This document shows, piece by piece, positions 28,024 to 37,786 of a stretch of DNA of 64,000 bases. The position numbers and the translations under genes were made by a program. Source of the DNA: Affinundibacterium fentianense (GTDB lineage Bacteria; Pseudomonadota; Gammaproteobacteria; Burkholderiales; Burkholderiaceae_D); assembly GCF_018139545.1 (NCBI RefSeq), contig NZ_JAGSPJ010000004.1, positions 124,001 to 188,000 on the forward strand, written 5' to 3'. Every line of letters begins with the position of its first letter. The stretch's first letter is position 1. A model generated the notes under the pieces. The model saw nothing but the letters and a program-made list of their open reading frames with translations, was not told where the DNA came from and did not search any database.

Positions 28024-29583
28024 ATGACTATCCTACTTTCGACACTCAATGCCCGCTATGCCCACGCTTCATTAGGCTTACGCTATCTGTATGCGAATAT
28101 GGGAGAGCTGCAATCGCAAACACATTTGCAGGAATTTGTAATCGGCGCGAAGACGACCGATTTATTGGAGCGGCTACTCGCTTGGCAAGATCCGAGTGAA
28201 AAGTTGATTATTGGGTTTGGCGTCTATATTTGGAATGTTGAGGAAACGACGCGCTTAGTTGCACTGATAAAACGTGTGGCACCCGAGATCACCATTGTAT
28301 TAGGTGGCCCCGAAGTCTCTTATGAGACACAAGACCAAGCAATCGTTGCATTGGCCGATTATGTGATTACTGGATGGGGTGATGTGACTTTTCCTAGCTT
28401 GTGTCAGCAAATTTTGCACGGTCCCAAGCCGTTAATGAAAATTCATGCAGGTGTTCAGGCAAAGTTAGACGAAATACAGTTGCCCTATGCGTATTACACT
28501 GACAAAGATATTCAGACCCGTACCCTGTATGTCGAAGCATCGCGTGGCTGTCCGTTTAAATGTGAATTTTGCCTTTCGGCTTTAGACAAAACAGCTTGGC
28601 CATTTGACATTGATCGCTTCCTCAATGAAATGGAGAAGCTGCATGCTCGTGGCGCGCGTTTATTCAAATTTGTTGATCGGACATTTAATCTGAACATCAA
28701 AACCAGTTTAAAGATTATGCAATTTTTTCTGGATAAATTGGCGGCGCATCCCGATGATCCTGTTTTTGCGCATTTTGAAGTCGTTCCCGATCATTTACCT
28801 GATGCTCTTAAAGCAGGCATCCAGCAATTTCCGGACGGTAGCCTGCAATTTGAAATCGGCATTCAAAGCTTCAATCCAGAGGTACAAGGCCGAATCAGTC
28901 GTAAGCAGGACAATCAGAAAGCCGCCGAGAATATTCAATGGCTTTGCCAACATTCCAAAGCACATTTACATGTGGATTTGATCGCTGGCTTACCAGGCGA
29001 AAGCGTAGAGAGTTTCGCCGCAGGTTTCAACCAACTCTATGCTCTAGGTCCGCATGAAATTCAATTCGGCATTTTGAAACGTTTGCGTGGTACGCCCATC
29101 ATTCGACATACCGAGGATTTTGCAATGCGTTTCGACCCGTATCCTCCATATACTATCTTGGCGAATAAAGACGTGCCCTTTGCACAAATGCAAAAGTTGG
29201 TTCGCTTTGCCCGTTACTGGGACTTAATTGCCAATTCCGGTCGATTCAACCACACCTTACCCGTAATACTTGGCGAATCGGCCTTTGACAATTTCATGGC
29301 TTTATCAGACTGGATTTATGCGAAGACCGATGCAACCCACAAAATTGCCTTAGATCGCCTCGCCCATTTGGTTACCCAATGGCTATGTCAAGAGCGAGGC
29401 ATGGCACAACAGGCAGCACTCACGATGATAGGCAAAGATTATGCGGGCGACGCCAAGCATAAACAGAGCCCGGAAGTCTTGGGCAGAGCCTCAACAGTCA
29501 GTGCGCACAGCAATCTTGGCATCGAGCATCCAAAACAAGGGAATTCGCTCACGAAACGCCAAAGCCGTCATTTACAAAGTTGA
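28024..29583 (+). CDS. B12-binding radical SAM protein (DUF4080 type)
   Basis: A 519-residue radical S-adenosylmethionine enzyme. The N-terminal part ('STLNARYAHASLGLRYL', then 'GFGVYIWNVEETTRLV' and 'VLGGPEVSYE') is a cobalamin-binding-type Rossmann domain. The 4Fe-4S site is in 'ASRGCPFKCEFCLS' near residue 180, with the CxxxCxxC spacing. The SAM-binding barrel continues with 'LQFEIGIQSFNPEVQGRI'. The C-terminal region matches DUF4080. The family is widespread, but its substrate is not known to me. ATG 28024 gives the standard N-terminus; the ribosome site is weak. It is not coupled to a neighbour. Confidence 0.88.
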   Translation: MTILLSTLNARYAHASLGLRYLYANMGELQSQTHLQEFVIGAKTTDLLERLLAWQDPSEKLIIGFGVYIWNVEETTRLVALIKRVAPEITIVLGGPEVSYETQDQAIVALADYVITGWGDVTFPSLCQQILHGPKPLMKIHAGVQAKLDEIQLPYAYYTDKDIQTRTLYVEASRGCPFKCEFCLSALDKTAWPFDIDRFLNEMEKLHARGARLFKFVDRTFNLNIKTSLKIMQFFLDKLAAHPDDPVFAHFEVVPDHLPDALKAGIQQFPDGSLQFEIGIQSFNPEVQGRISRKQDNQKAAENIQWLCQHSKAHLHVDLIAGLPGESVESFAAGFNQLYALGPHEIQFGILKRLRGTPIIRHTEDFAMRFDPYPPYTILANKDVPFAQMQKLVRFARYWDLIANSGRFNHTLPVILGESAFDNFMALSDWIYAKTDATHKIALDRLAHLVTQWLCQERGMAQQAALTMIGKDYAGDAKHKQSPEVLGRASTVSAHSNLGIEHPKQGNSLTKRQSRHLQS

Positions 29584-29790
29584 GGCTGTCGTCAGGAAAA
29601 ATGTCGTACAGGTATCGATTCTGCTCAGCGCAAACCCAATCGGTCTGCTTGTCCTGCCTTTACGAGCGGAATTTGTGCGTACAAGCCTTAAAATAATGTG
29701 CATCTTTTGACAAAAATTTGCTTTACAGAATGTTTTTGGAGAGGGTTTCGCGCATAATGGTGAGATTATTCTGAGCTTAGAAAAATCCGC

Positions 29791-32790
29791 ATGTTGCAGT
29801 CTCAAGCGTTTCTGTATCCACAAAATCCTGCTCGCTTGCAGTTTAGTCTGCGCGTGCTTGTCGTCTTTCTGGCCTATGTCTTGACTGGAAAGCTAGGCCT
29901 CAGTTTTCCGTTTATTCCGCCCAACATCACTTTAATCTGGCTTCCCTCCGGAATCGCCGTCGCAGCTTTGGTGCGATGGGGCTATCCAATGGTGCTGCCG
30001 ATTTTTCTTGCGGCCTTGGGCTTAAATTTAAATACTGGCATTGCGACACAGGCTGCACTTTTGATCGGCATCGGTAACACCCTCGCTCCCACCATTGTCT
30101 GTTGGTTCTTGCGCAGAGAAAATTTTTCTATTCATTTTACTCATCGCGACGACGTTATCCATTTCTGTATTGGCAGTATGCTGGGAATGTGTGTCTCAGC
30201 CAGCATTGGTAGTTTTGTCATTTCGCAAACGAGCTCTTTACAACATCTCCAATTTGCTTGGCTTAGTTGGTGGGCTGGCGACACAGTGGGCATCTTTCTC
30301 ATCGCGCCGTTTCTATTCGCACTTGGCCACGCGAATCCGAAAATCAGCCAACGGTTCGAGGAATATCTCATTTTTATCTGTGTTTTCATCACTACGCATT
30401 GGCTCATTTTCTTTTCGAAATTTCATTTATTCCATTTAGCGTTTGTTGCCATGGCAGTCATGATCTGGGCGGCAATCCGACTTGGCAATTTATTTGCATC
30501 GCTCACTGTGCTGAGTTCCTCTGCAGTCGCAGCGATCGCGACTTATCTAGGCTCGGGCCCTTTCCTGTCGAATGATCTCAACGAAAGTTCCATCGTCCTA
30601 TGGTTATACATGGCAACATTGGCGATTACTGCGCTCCTCATAACCGCATTGCAAGCGGAACGCATTATTGCCGCCAGTGAATTACGCGACGCCTTTGAAC
30701 GCATCAACAAGGTTGCCTCGCGATTACCTGGCCTTATTATGCAATACCGAATTCACCGCGATAACAGTACGACGGTACTTTACGCAAGCGAGGCAATTAC
30801 GACGATGTTTGAGTTTGATGCGAATGAAATTCGCAGCAACGCGGCCGCTTTAGTCAAACGTATCGATGATGCCGACAAGAAGACATTTTTACAAAATCAC
30901 GAATACGCGACTAAACATCTCAGTCCATACCAAATGGAATTTCGCTATCATCGTAAAAACGGACATGTCAGATGGCTTTACCTCGACGCCTTACCTGAAT
31001 TAGAACAAGACGGCAGCACCCTATGGCATTGTTTCGTCAGCGATATTACTGATCGAAAAAAAGCAGACGAAGACCTCCGCGTGGCGGCCATTACCTTTGA
31101 ATCGCAGGAAGGGATATTTGTTGCCGATAGTCAGTGGCAGATCCTACGTATCAATCAAGCCTATACAAGAATTACTGGCTTCGAGGCCGATGAACTTGTC
31201 GGAAAACCGATTCCACGGCATTTAAATCAACAACAAGATGAGAGTTTTTTTTCGGGAATTTTCGCAGCCTTAAATCAAAATCGCTATTGGCAAGGTGAAC
31301 TATGGGCGGAGAAAAAAAATGGTGATACCTATCCTCAGTTGATTACCTTGACCGCGATCATCAACGACAGCGGCATGATCACCCATTACATCGGATCATT
31401 TACCGATATTAGTCGACATAAAGGTTACGAAGACGAAATTCTCAATTTAGCGTTTTATGATCCGCTGACGCATTTGCCGAATCGACGCTTGCTCATGGAT
31501 CGATTACAACATCTCATTGCATTAAATCAGCGTGATGAGGCTCACAGTGCCATTCTCTTTATCGATCTCGATAACTTCAAAACCTTGAACGACACGCGCG
31601 GACATGATGCAGGCGATCTGTTACTCGTGGAATCGGCGCAAAGATTGCTTACCTGTGTTCGAGAAAGTGATACGGTCGCGAGGCTTGGTGGTGATGAATT
31701 TGTGGTGGTGTTGCAAGCCTTAAGCGAGGATCGTGATGAAGCCGCACGGCAAGCGGATCGTATTGCAGAAAAAATCCGCTTGTTACTGAACGAACCTTAC
31801 CAAATTACCGACTTCATACATCATGGTGGTGCCAGCATAGGTGTATGCCTTTTCCAAGGGAATGAGGTGACCGTTAAGGATCTGTTCAAACGTGCGGATA
31901 CTGCTATGTATGAGGCAAAAACCTCGGGACGCAATGCAGTGCGTTTCTTTGATCCAGCGATGCAAGCAGTGTTGGTGGTGAAGATGATGCTAGAGTCCAA
32001 CCTACGGGTTGCACTCGCAATGGAACAATTTCAGCTCTACTATCAGATTCAGGTTGACGCTGAGGGTAATGTAATCGGCGCGGAAGCATTACTACGCTGG
32101 ATACATCCAGATCGCGGTTTTATCTCGCCCTTAGAATTCATCCCTATCGCAGAGCAAACAGGTCTCATTATTCCTATCGGCACTTGGGTCTTAGAGACCG
32201 CCTGCAATCAATTAAAGAAATGGGCGAGAAACCCGCGCACTGCGCATCTAAGTCTGGCGGTGAATGTCAGCGCCAAACAATTTCAGCAAACCAATTTTGT
32301 CGAGACCGTAACTGAAATCGTACGCTTACATAATATCAATCCCAATCGACTAAAGATTGAATTGACGGAAAGTACGATCCTCGACAATGTTGATGCCACA
32401 ACCGAGAAAATGCAGCAACTCAAAAAATTAGGGATTGCATTTTCGATGGATGACTTTGGTACAGGCTATTCCTCACTAGCTTATTTGCAAAAACTGCCGC
32501 TCAATCAATTAAAAATTGATCAGTCATTTGTACGAGATCTGAATGACGATGAAAGTGATGCGACTATCGTTCGAGCAATTATTTCACTAGGACTCAATTT
32601 AGGCTTAGATGTCATTGCAGAAGGAGTCGAAACCGTCGCACAAAGGCGTTTTTTGATCGAGCATAATTGTCTCACCTTCCAAGGCTATTTATACTCCAAA
32701 CCTATTCCAATCGAAGGTCTCGAAGCTCTATTGGCAGGCGACTCAAGTGATCACCAATTTCTCTTAACACCACCCGATGCAGATGAATGA
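29791..32790 (+). CDS. MASE1-PAS-GGDEF-EAL membrane c-di-GMP enzyme
   Basis: A 999-residue protein. The first 290 residues hold eight or so membrane helices of the MASE1 sensor domain ('LTGKLGLSFPFIPPNITLIWLP' marks it, quoted across its first loop). PAS domains lie at about 305-425 and 435-545. GGDEF covers about 550-725 with an intact ARLGGDEF near residue 631 and an RxxD inhibitory site (RESD). EAL covers about 740-985 with GAEALLRW and 'DDFGTGYSSL'. Both enzymatic motifs look competent. A TTGACA lies at 29707-29712, but the matching -10 is poor. It ends nine bases before the convergent glycosyltransferase gene. Confidence 0.92.
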   Translation: MLQSQAFLYPQNPARLQFSLRVLVVFLAYVLTGKLGLSFPFIPPNITLIWLPSGIAVAALVRWGYPMVLPIFLAALGLNLNTGIATQAALLIGIGNTLAPTIVCWFLRRENFSIHFTHRDDVIHFCIGSMLGMCVSASIGSFVISQTSSLQHLQFAWLSWWAGDTVGIFLIAPFLFALGHANPKISQRFEEYLIFICVFITTHWLIFFSKFHLFHLAFVAMAVMIWAAIRLGNLFASLTVLSSSAVAAIATYLGSGPFLSNDLNESSIVLWLYMATLAITALLITALQAERIIAASELRDAFERINKVASRLPGLIMQYRIHRDNSTTVLYASEAITTMFEFDANEIRSNAAALVKRIDDADKKTFLQNHEYATKHLSPYQMEFRYHRKNGHVRWLYLDALPELEQDGSTLWHCFVSDITDRKKADEDLRVAAITFESQEGIFVADSQWQILRINQAYTRITGFEADELVGKPIPRHLNQQQDESFFSGIFAALNQNRYWQGELWAEKKNGDTYPQLITLTAIINDSGMITHYIGSFTDISRHKGYEDEILNLAFYDPLTHLPNRRLLMDRLQHLIALNQRDEAHSAILFIDLDNFKTLNDTRGHDAGDLLLVESAQRLLTCVRESDTVARLGGDEFVVVLQALSEDRDEAARQADRIAEKIRLLLNEPYQITDFIHHGGASIGVCLFQGNEVTVKDLFKRADTAMYEAKTSGRNAVRFFDPAMQAVLVVKMMLESNLRVALAMEQFQLYYQIQVDAEGNVIGAEALLRWIHPDRGFISPLEFIPIAEQTGLIIPIGTWVLETACNQLKKWARNPRTAHLSLAVNVSAKQFQQTNFVETVTEIVRLHNINPNRLKIELTESTILDNVDATTEKMQQLKKLGIAFSMDDFGTGYSSLAYLQKLPLNQLKIDQSFVRDLNDDESDATIVRAIISLGLNLGLDVIAEGVETVAQRRFLIEHNCLTFQGYLYSKPIPIEGLEALLAGDSSDHQFLLTPPDADE

Positions 32791-32798
32791 AATTAGCG

Positions 32799-34103
32799 CT
32801 AACGCTTCTCCATTTTCTGATTCTTTAACTGTATCCATTGCGACATGTATTGTGTACTCTTCATCGTATGATGACGTAACATGGCGCCCGTAAAATTATG
32901 CAAGCGTCGCGTCGCTTGCTCGTCTCTCGCTAGGCGAATCCCTTCAAGTAAAGCCGATGATGCAACATCACGGTCAAATTGTTGGTTCAAGATCTGTCTC
33001 GCTCGACACTGTGCCTCGTGCCATTGCTCCGCATTCTGATACAAGTCGACTGCAGCAGCGACAAAACCTTCCAAATCATCGGCGACAAGGCCGGCCCATT
33101 GTTCAACCCTAGCCATCGATTCCGCGCCTATACTCGTGGTCACACTCGGTGTGCCACAGGCCATCGCATCGGCAAGCTTTCCTTTTAATCCCGCGCCAAA
33201 CCGCAGCGGTGCCAAACAAACCCGCGCGTTCCGCATTACATCATGCGCATCCGCTGCCCAGCCACATAAATGAAAACCTTGCGTAGGTTGATGTAAGCTC
33301 ATCGCTTTTGGCGGTGGATAAGAACCATAGACGTGAAGTTGTGCATCTGGAAGAACCGCGCGTATTGCCGGCCAAACCGCATGCTTCAGATACAATACTG
33401 CATCCCAATTCGGTGCATGCCGAAAGTTACCGATGCTAAGGAAATGCTGACGCTCCGCGAAAGTCGGCACATCGACAGGTCCAGGCATGCACATCAAATT
33501 ATTTTCCAAAAGCAAACTGTCAGGCACCGCAAATCTGTCACGCAATAGCTGGGCCTCAAAACCTGAAATCATCAGGCTTAAGTCACAACGGAAAATCGCC
33601 GCGATTTCGCGCTTGACCATGTCATCCGCACACATCAATTGATATAAATAATCAAAATCGGCAAAGCGAGAGGGTGTTAATATTTGCTGCCTAGCCCGCT
33701 CGTTATGACAAGCTTGGAGGCTGTCTTTCAATAGGCGCTGTCTTGCCTCTCGTAGACTATGCAAGTCACATGTATCAAGAACACGCAAGGCATCCGGACA
33801 CACACGTTCAATCCGCCAACCAAACTGCTCCTCAGTAAAGAAACGGTCGAAGACCACCAGATCAGGCTGATAGTCACGTACGAACTCATCGAAACTATCG
33901 CAATTCAGCGTCAATTGTTTTTCTGCGATTTGCATTCCTTGCAGATCGGCTCTATGTGGCGACAGTGCGGCAACACTAGCAAATGTCACCTGCCAAGCTT
34001 GCGCTCGAAACAGTCGTAAAAATTCCATCGTACGACTGCCAGCTGCGGACGAATTAGGCTCGGGCCAAACATAGCCTAAGTAAAGGACTCTTTGGATGGA
34101 CAT
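32799..34103 (-). CDS. glycosyltransferase (GT4/group 1-like)
   Basis: A 434-residue predicted glycosyltransferase with the GT-B fold. The N-terminal domain starts 'VLYLGYVWPEPNSSAAGSRT', the donor-binding C-terminal domain contains 'SIGNFRHAPNWDAVLYL', 'HVYGSYPP' and 'GLKGKLADAMACGTPSV', the nucleotide-sugar loop of family 4 enzymes. No signal peptide or membrane helix is seen. It probably adds a sugar to a surface polysaccharide or protein, but no other polysaccharide gene lies nearby, so the acceptor is unknown. The lipoprotein gene starts at 34630 just upstream and ends 17 bases before it, so the two may share a transcript. Confidence 0.82.
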   Translation of the reverse strand: MSIQRVLYLGYVWPEPNSSAAGSRTMEFLRLFRAQAWQVTFASVAALSPHRADLQGMQIAEKQLTLNCDSFDEFVRDYQPDLVVFDRFFTEEQFGWRIERVCPDALRVLDTCDLHSLREARQRLLKDSLQACHNERARQQILTPSRFADFDYLYQLMCADDMVKREIAAIFRCDLSLMISGFEAQLLRDRFAVPDSLLLENNLMCMPGPVDVPTFAERQHFLSIGNFRHAPNWDAVLYLKHAVWPAIRAVLPDAQLHVYGSYPPPKAMSLHQPTQGFHLCGWAADAHDVMRNARVCLAPLRFGAGLKGKLADAMACGTPSVTTSIGAESMARVEQWAGLVADDLEGFVAAAVDLYQNAEQWHEAQCRARQILNQQFDRDVASSALLEGIRLARDEQATRRLHNFTGAMLRHHTMKSTQYMSQWIQLKNQKMEKR

Positions 34104-34120
34104 ACGTGATCGGGCGAAAT

Positions 34121-34630
34121 TTATTCCTCTGGCCAGGCAGCCAAAACAACTTGCTCGATATCTTTAGGATCACCAACTTTTTGCTGTGCTTCTTTCAGTG
34201 CCGTTGGCTCTGGCAATGGCTTTTCGGTATGCTTAGGTGTGTCAACAGCCATCTTGATTGCGAATACCACAATGCCAGTTTCAACTTTAAACGGACGTAA
34301 CTTCTTGATCGCCTCAACAATCTCGTAGTCATAGTACTCATGCAACGCTGGTTCCATATCTAACCAAGCGGCCACTTCTTCATCTGAGCGCACCGCAACA
34401 ACAATGTAGCCATTCCCCGGCACCGCTTGTGCACTCTTCATGACCTTGGCAACTTGTGATTGCAAATTGCGCGTGTATCGGGACATCTCTTCAGGATCAA
34501 CTTTTTTCTTTTGCAAATCTTCTTCAGATTGGAAGAAATACACAGAGTCAAAACGTACTTGCACATTTTTATCGCAGCCACTCAAGGCAAGCAGAACAGC
34601 TGCGAGGAACAAGGACAAAATACGTTTCAT
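34121..34630 (-). CDS. lipoprotein of unknown function
   Basis: A 169-residue protein with a lipoprotein signal: positive start (MKR), hydrophobic core and a lipobox 'LALSGC' with Cys at 19. Residue 20 is Asp, which in enterobacteria would favour inner-membrane retention; this rule is less certain in betaproteobacteria. The mature part is mixed alpha/beta, acidic, and ends 'VVLAAWPEE'. It contains the segment 'YDYEIVEAIKKLRPFKVETGIV'-like strand-helix pattern, given here only in part, but no known domain was recognised. It precedes the glycosyltransferase gene on the same strand. Confidence 0.72.
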   Translation of the reverse strand: MKRILSLFLAAVLLALSGCDKNVQVRFDSVYFFQSEEDLQKKKVDPEEMSRYTRNLQSQVAKVMKSAQAVPGNGYIVVAVRSDEEVAAWLDMEPALHEYYDYEIVEAIKKLRPFKVETGIVVFAIKMAVDTPKHTEKPLPEPTALKEAQQKVGDPKDIEQVVLAAWPEE

Positions 34631-34696
34631 AGTGATCGATCGTTGATTGGTTATGGCTTAACTCGTGTCTGCCGAGTTCTTTGTTGCGAAAACATA

Positions 34697-35182
34697 CTAA
34701 TTCGGTACAAACACTCCAGCACTGCGGTCTTTCTTTACATTATCCCAAGGGAATACTTGGCCATTCATCGCGACGTAAACTCCTGGTGGCATCAGCTGTG
34801 CAGCAGCACAAGCAAAACCCAAGTTAAAGAATGCGTCCGAATTAATGACGCCATAAGGTATCATCGCACCGGTAAAAATAATCACCTTATCAAGCTTCGC
34901 CGCTCCCAGCACATGCGCAGTTTCACGCATCGTGTCGGTACCATGAATAATCACGATCGCTTTCTCTGGTGATTGCTCGCAAGAAGCCAAAATCTCCTTA
35001 CGGTCTTGATCTACCATATCCAAAGAATCGATTAAAGGCCGCACTTCTAATTCAACGGGCACAGTCAAGCGCGCGCGTTTCAGAACTTCGGGTAAATGAC
35101 TTTCATGAAAGGTCAATTTGCCCGCAAGCTCATCATAGTGTTTATCAAATGTACCGCCTGTGGCGATGATACGAAGTGTCAT
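34697..35182 (-). CDS. single-domain asparaginase-like protein
   Basis: A 161-residue protein matching only the N-terminal domain of L-asparaginase. Both catalytic motifs are there: 'TGGTFDK' near residue 8 with the nucleophilic Thr, and 'HGTDTMRETA' near residue 80 with the Thr-Asp pair. The C-terminal domain of normal enzymes (about 320-340 residues) is missing, and no remnant lies downstream. Short stand-alone proteins of this type are annotated in several proteobacteria, so this is probably not a truncation. They may act as dimers on asparagine or another amide. The ATG has no strong ribosome site. No signal peptide, so cytosolic. Confidence 0.78.
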   Translation of the reverse strand: MTLRIIATGGTFDKHYDELAGKLTFHESHLPEVLKRARLTVPVELEVRPLIDSLDMVDQDRKEILASCEQSPEKAIVIIHGTDTMRETAHVLGAAKLDKVIIFTGAMIPYGVINSDAFFNLGFACAAAQLMPPGVYVAMNGQVFPWDNVKKDRSAGVFVPN

Positions 35183-35309
35183 ACAGATTATCCTTTTACT
35201 ACAAATTCAGCTCTGCTCAGCAAACCCTTTTGCCAAGTATGGTGGATGGCATTCAGGCTGTCAATTTGGCAGGACTAAGCGAAACACATTGGCTGCCAAT
35301 TAAGTAAGA

Positions 35310-35516
35310 TTAAGCATCAGGTAGACTGAGATAGAGCATCTCTAGTTTAGCGCGCGCCCAGGTCGTTCGACGCAAAAATTTTAGACTCGATTTGATGCTG
35401 GGATCATTGATAAAGCATTGGATCGCGATCCTGTGCGCCAAGCCATCCCAGCCATACACATCGACTAACTCCGTCAATATAGCTTCTAAAGTCTTACCTT
35501 GTAATTGCCGTGCCAT
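35310..35516 (-). CDS. VF530-like small protein (DUF2132)
   Basis: A 68-residue protein that is entirely a VF530/DUF2132 domain: '[20 protein letters not shown]' begins it and '[21 protein letters not shown]' forms the conserved second half, followed by a hydrophobic end. The family is described as DNA-binding from a structure of the Vibrio protein; its cellular role is unclear. The start lies 11 bases after the stop of the FKBP gene, so it is probably the second gene of that transcript. Confidence 0.85.
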   Translation of the reverse strand: MARQLQGKTLEAILTELVDVYGWDGLAHRIAIQCFINDPSIKSSLKFLRRTTWARAKLEMLYLSLPDA

Positions 35517-35527
35517 CGGGACGATGT

Positions 35528-36010
35528 CTATTTTTTGACTGAAACAAGTTCAACATCAAAAACCAAGTGCGTATTCGGCGGAATATTTCCTGAGCCTTGA
35601 GTGCTATAGGCAAGGTACGCTGGAATCATTAAAGTCCGTTTGCCTCCCACTTTCATGCCAAGTAAGCCCATGTCCCAACCACGAATGACCTGCTTGGCAC
35701 CGACAATAAGCTGCAATGGAATCCCACTATCACGAGAGGTGTCGAATTGGGCACCATGCAAATTCCACGCTTTGTGGTTGTAAATCCATCCCGTGTAATG
35801 CACCTCAACATTGCTGCCATTCACCACTTCATCGCCCGTTCCAACTACCGTATCGATAATACCAAGCTTGGTCAAATGCAATGGTGCTGGAGTCGTCGTT
35901 GCAGCATTGGTTGCCGCATCAGTCGGTGTGGACGTACTGCTGCTCTGTGCTTGAACATCGTTCGTGTTCAAGCAAATAAGAGCCAATAGCAAAAAAGAAG
36001 CGAATTTCAT
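35528..36010 (-). CDS. exported FKBP-type peptidyl-prolyl isomerase
   Basis: A 160-residue protein: signal peptide 1-21 (cut after VQA), a Ser/Thr/Ala-rich linker, and an FKBP domain at about 50-160. The domain shows '[10 protein letters not shown]', '[16 protein letters not shown]', '[18 protein letters not shown]' and '[16 protein letters not shown]', covering the active-site pocket. It should assist proline isomerisation of periplasmic proteins. Unlike FkpA there is no dimerisation domain. It is the first gene before the VF530 gene and divergent from the phzF-like gene. Confidence 0.9.
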   Translation of the reverse strand: MKFASFLLLALICLNTNDVQAQSSSTSTPTDAATNAATTTPAPLHLTKLGIIDTVVGTGDEVVNGSNVEVHYTGWIYNHKAWNLHGAQFDTSRDSGIPLQLIVGAKQVIRGWDMGLLGMKVGGKRTLMIPAYLAYSTQGSGNIPPNTHLVFDVELVSVKK

Positions 36011-36396
36011 AAGTCAATCCAAAATAAGGTCAATAACAAAGTAATAGCCCGCATGATAATCGAAAATCAGCAAAATCGATCCGAAAATTCTGTTCCGAAT
36101 ACACCGATTTTAGACATTCACATTCAGCTTATAAGTGACAGCGTCGCCCGCCATCACCAAGGTGGTCACCGAGACCTAACTCCGGTCCAAACTCGCAGGC
36201 CCCAAGCGGAGATTGGCCCAGCACAAAACTGTACATTATTATAATTTTACTTTGTATTCTGACACGATACGTTTAGACTGCCTCCGTTTCGCTGCTATTC
36301 AATCAAACTCAGCGCAAAAATAATTTGTAGACTCTCGACGCAGACCGAGTTTTCCTACCGTCCCTGAAGATCAAGACCAATTGAGGCAGCTAAGCT
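36011..36396. other. divergent intergenic region
   Basis: 386 bases between the FKBP gene (minus) and the PhzF gene (plus). A TATAAT lies at 36240-36245 but no -35 at a usual distance was found on either strand. No tRNA, small gene or terminator was recognised. Confidence 0.4.
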
Positions 36397-37269
36397 ATGA
36401 CCCCATTCAATTATTTTCATGTCGATGTTTTCGCGGAACAGCCGTATAGCGGCAACGGTTTAGCCGTGTTCTTAGAAACTGCCAATTGGCAAACCAGTTT
36501 TATGCAAAAGCTGACACAAGAAATGCAACAATTTGAATCGATCTTCTTGTCGGAGATCGCCATTGGCGACACCCATCGAGCCAAGGCACGCATCTTTACC
36601 GTCGAAGAAGAACTACCGTTTGCTGGGCACCCCATATTGGGTGCCGCTGCGGTCTTGCACCGCACACAAGTCCATCACCAAACGGAGAGTCATTGGATCA
36701 TTCAGGTCGGTAGTCGCGACATTGCCGTGACTAGCAAATATTGTGGTAATCACTACTTTTGCCAGATGAATCAAGGAAAAGCCAGAATTCAAACAGCTCG
36801 CAAACACGAAGAGCTCGACAGTATTTTGTCTCGGATAGGTCTGCAACAAACAGACTTAATTCGCGACTTACCACCACAAGTGATTTCGACCGGCTTAGAT
36901 TATTTGATTCTTCCCATAAAAAGTCATGCGATAGATCGAATTCGAATCTGTGGTAATGATTTAGAAGCCGAACTGGCCAAACTACACGCAAAATTTGTTT
37001 TTATTTTTGACGTCGAGAAGCATGAAATTCGGACTTGGGATAATGCCGGACGAATGGAGGATATTGCGACTGGCAGCGCCGCAGGGCCAGCAGCGGCGTA
37101 CTTGTACCACCATGGCATCGTCGATCAAACTCAGACGATCCATATTCAACAAGGGCGTTTTCGCCAACGTCCAAGCGTCTTAACAGCAATGAAAAACGCG
37201 AATGACGAGATCTTGGTGAGCGGTGGGGTTTGGGGAATCAATGCCGGCTATCTCGAAGCAAGGCCGTAA
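36397..37269 (+). CDS. PhzF-family isomerase
   Basis: A 290-residue member of the PhzF/diaminopimelate-epimerase fold. The N-terminal half has 'VDVFAEQPYSGNGLAVF', a Glu in 'QFESIFLSE' at the position of the PhzF catalytic acid, and 'EELPFAGHPILGAAAVL'. The C-terminal half has 'DIATGSAAGPAAAYLYHHG'. No phenazine genes are present, so phenazine synthesis is unlikely. The family is common and most members have unknown substrates. It is followed at 58 bases by the SirB2 gene. Confidence 0.87.
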   Translation: MTPFNYFHVDVFAEQPYSGNGLAVFLETANWQTSFMQKLTQEMQQFESIFLSEIAIGDTHRAKARIFTVEEELPFAGHPILGAAAVLHRTQVHHQTESHWIIQVGSRDIAVTSKYCGNHYFCQMNQGKARIQTARKHEELDSILSRIGLQQTDLIRDLPPQVISTGLDYLILPIKSHAIDRIRICGNDLEAELAKLHAKFVFIFDVEKHEIRTWDNAGRMEDIATGSAAGPAAAYLYHHGIVDQTQTIHIQQGRFRQRPSVLTAMKNANDEILVSGGVWGINAGYLEARP

Positions 37270-37326
37270 CATTCAACTGACTTTTCCCCTAGAATGACGC
37301 AAACAATTCTTTTGAAAGCTCAGATT

Positions 37327-37713
37327 ATGTATAGTGGTTTAAAACATCTGCACCTAAGCTGCATCACACTCAGCCTTGCTTTGTTTTGCTTGCGCTTCTA
37401 TTGGCGCAAGCAAAACTCCAGTATGTTACAAATAAAGTGGGTCAAAATTCTGCCACACGGCATTGACACGGTTTTACTCGTAAGCGCCATCAGTATGGCG
37501 TGGATCGCTAGCATCAATCCGTTTGAGCAACATTGGTTAGCTGCCAAAATTCTCGCACTATTTGCGTATATCGTCGCAGGTACGTTTGCGATCAAACGGG
37601 CGCGTACGGCGCGCGGACAAAATTTCAGTTTTATCCTCGCCCTACTCTGCTTTGTCTACATTATTGCTGTAGCGATCAGTAAGCAGGTGCTACCATTTTT
37701 CCATTCAATGTGA
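37327..37713 (+). CDS. SirB2-family membrane protein
   Basis: A 128-residue integral membrane protein with four helices (about 5-25, 45-63, 70-90, 100-122). It begins 'MYSGLKHLHLSC', typical for the SirB2/YchQ family; an upstream in-frame start at 37294 adds residues unlike family members. The function of SirB2 proteins is not established. It lies between phzF and the amidase on the same strand. Confidence 0.82.
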   Translation: MYSGLKHLHLSCITLSLALFCLRFYWRKQNSSMLQIKWVKILPHGIDTVLLVSAISMAWIASINPFEQHWLAAKILALFAYIVAGTFAIKRARTARGQNFSFILALLCFVYIIAVAISKQVLPFFHSM

Positions 37714-37786
37714 TCATGATCGACATGAATTGATCAGTCAAAAAATCCAAGCAAACGACTCAACAATAACAAACACCGGAGATTTT

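Noticed and set aside
34460..34972. 170-residue open frame on the plus strand
   Set aside because: Antisense to the lipoprotein and asparaginase genes, whose motifs and signal sequence are clear.
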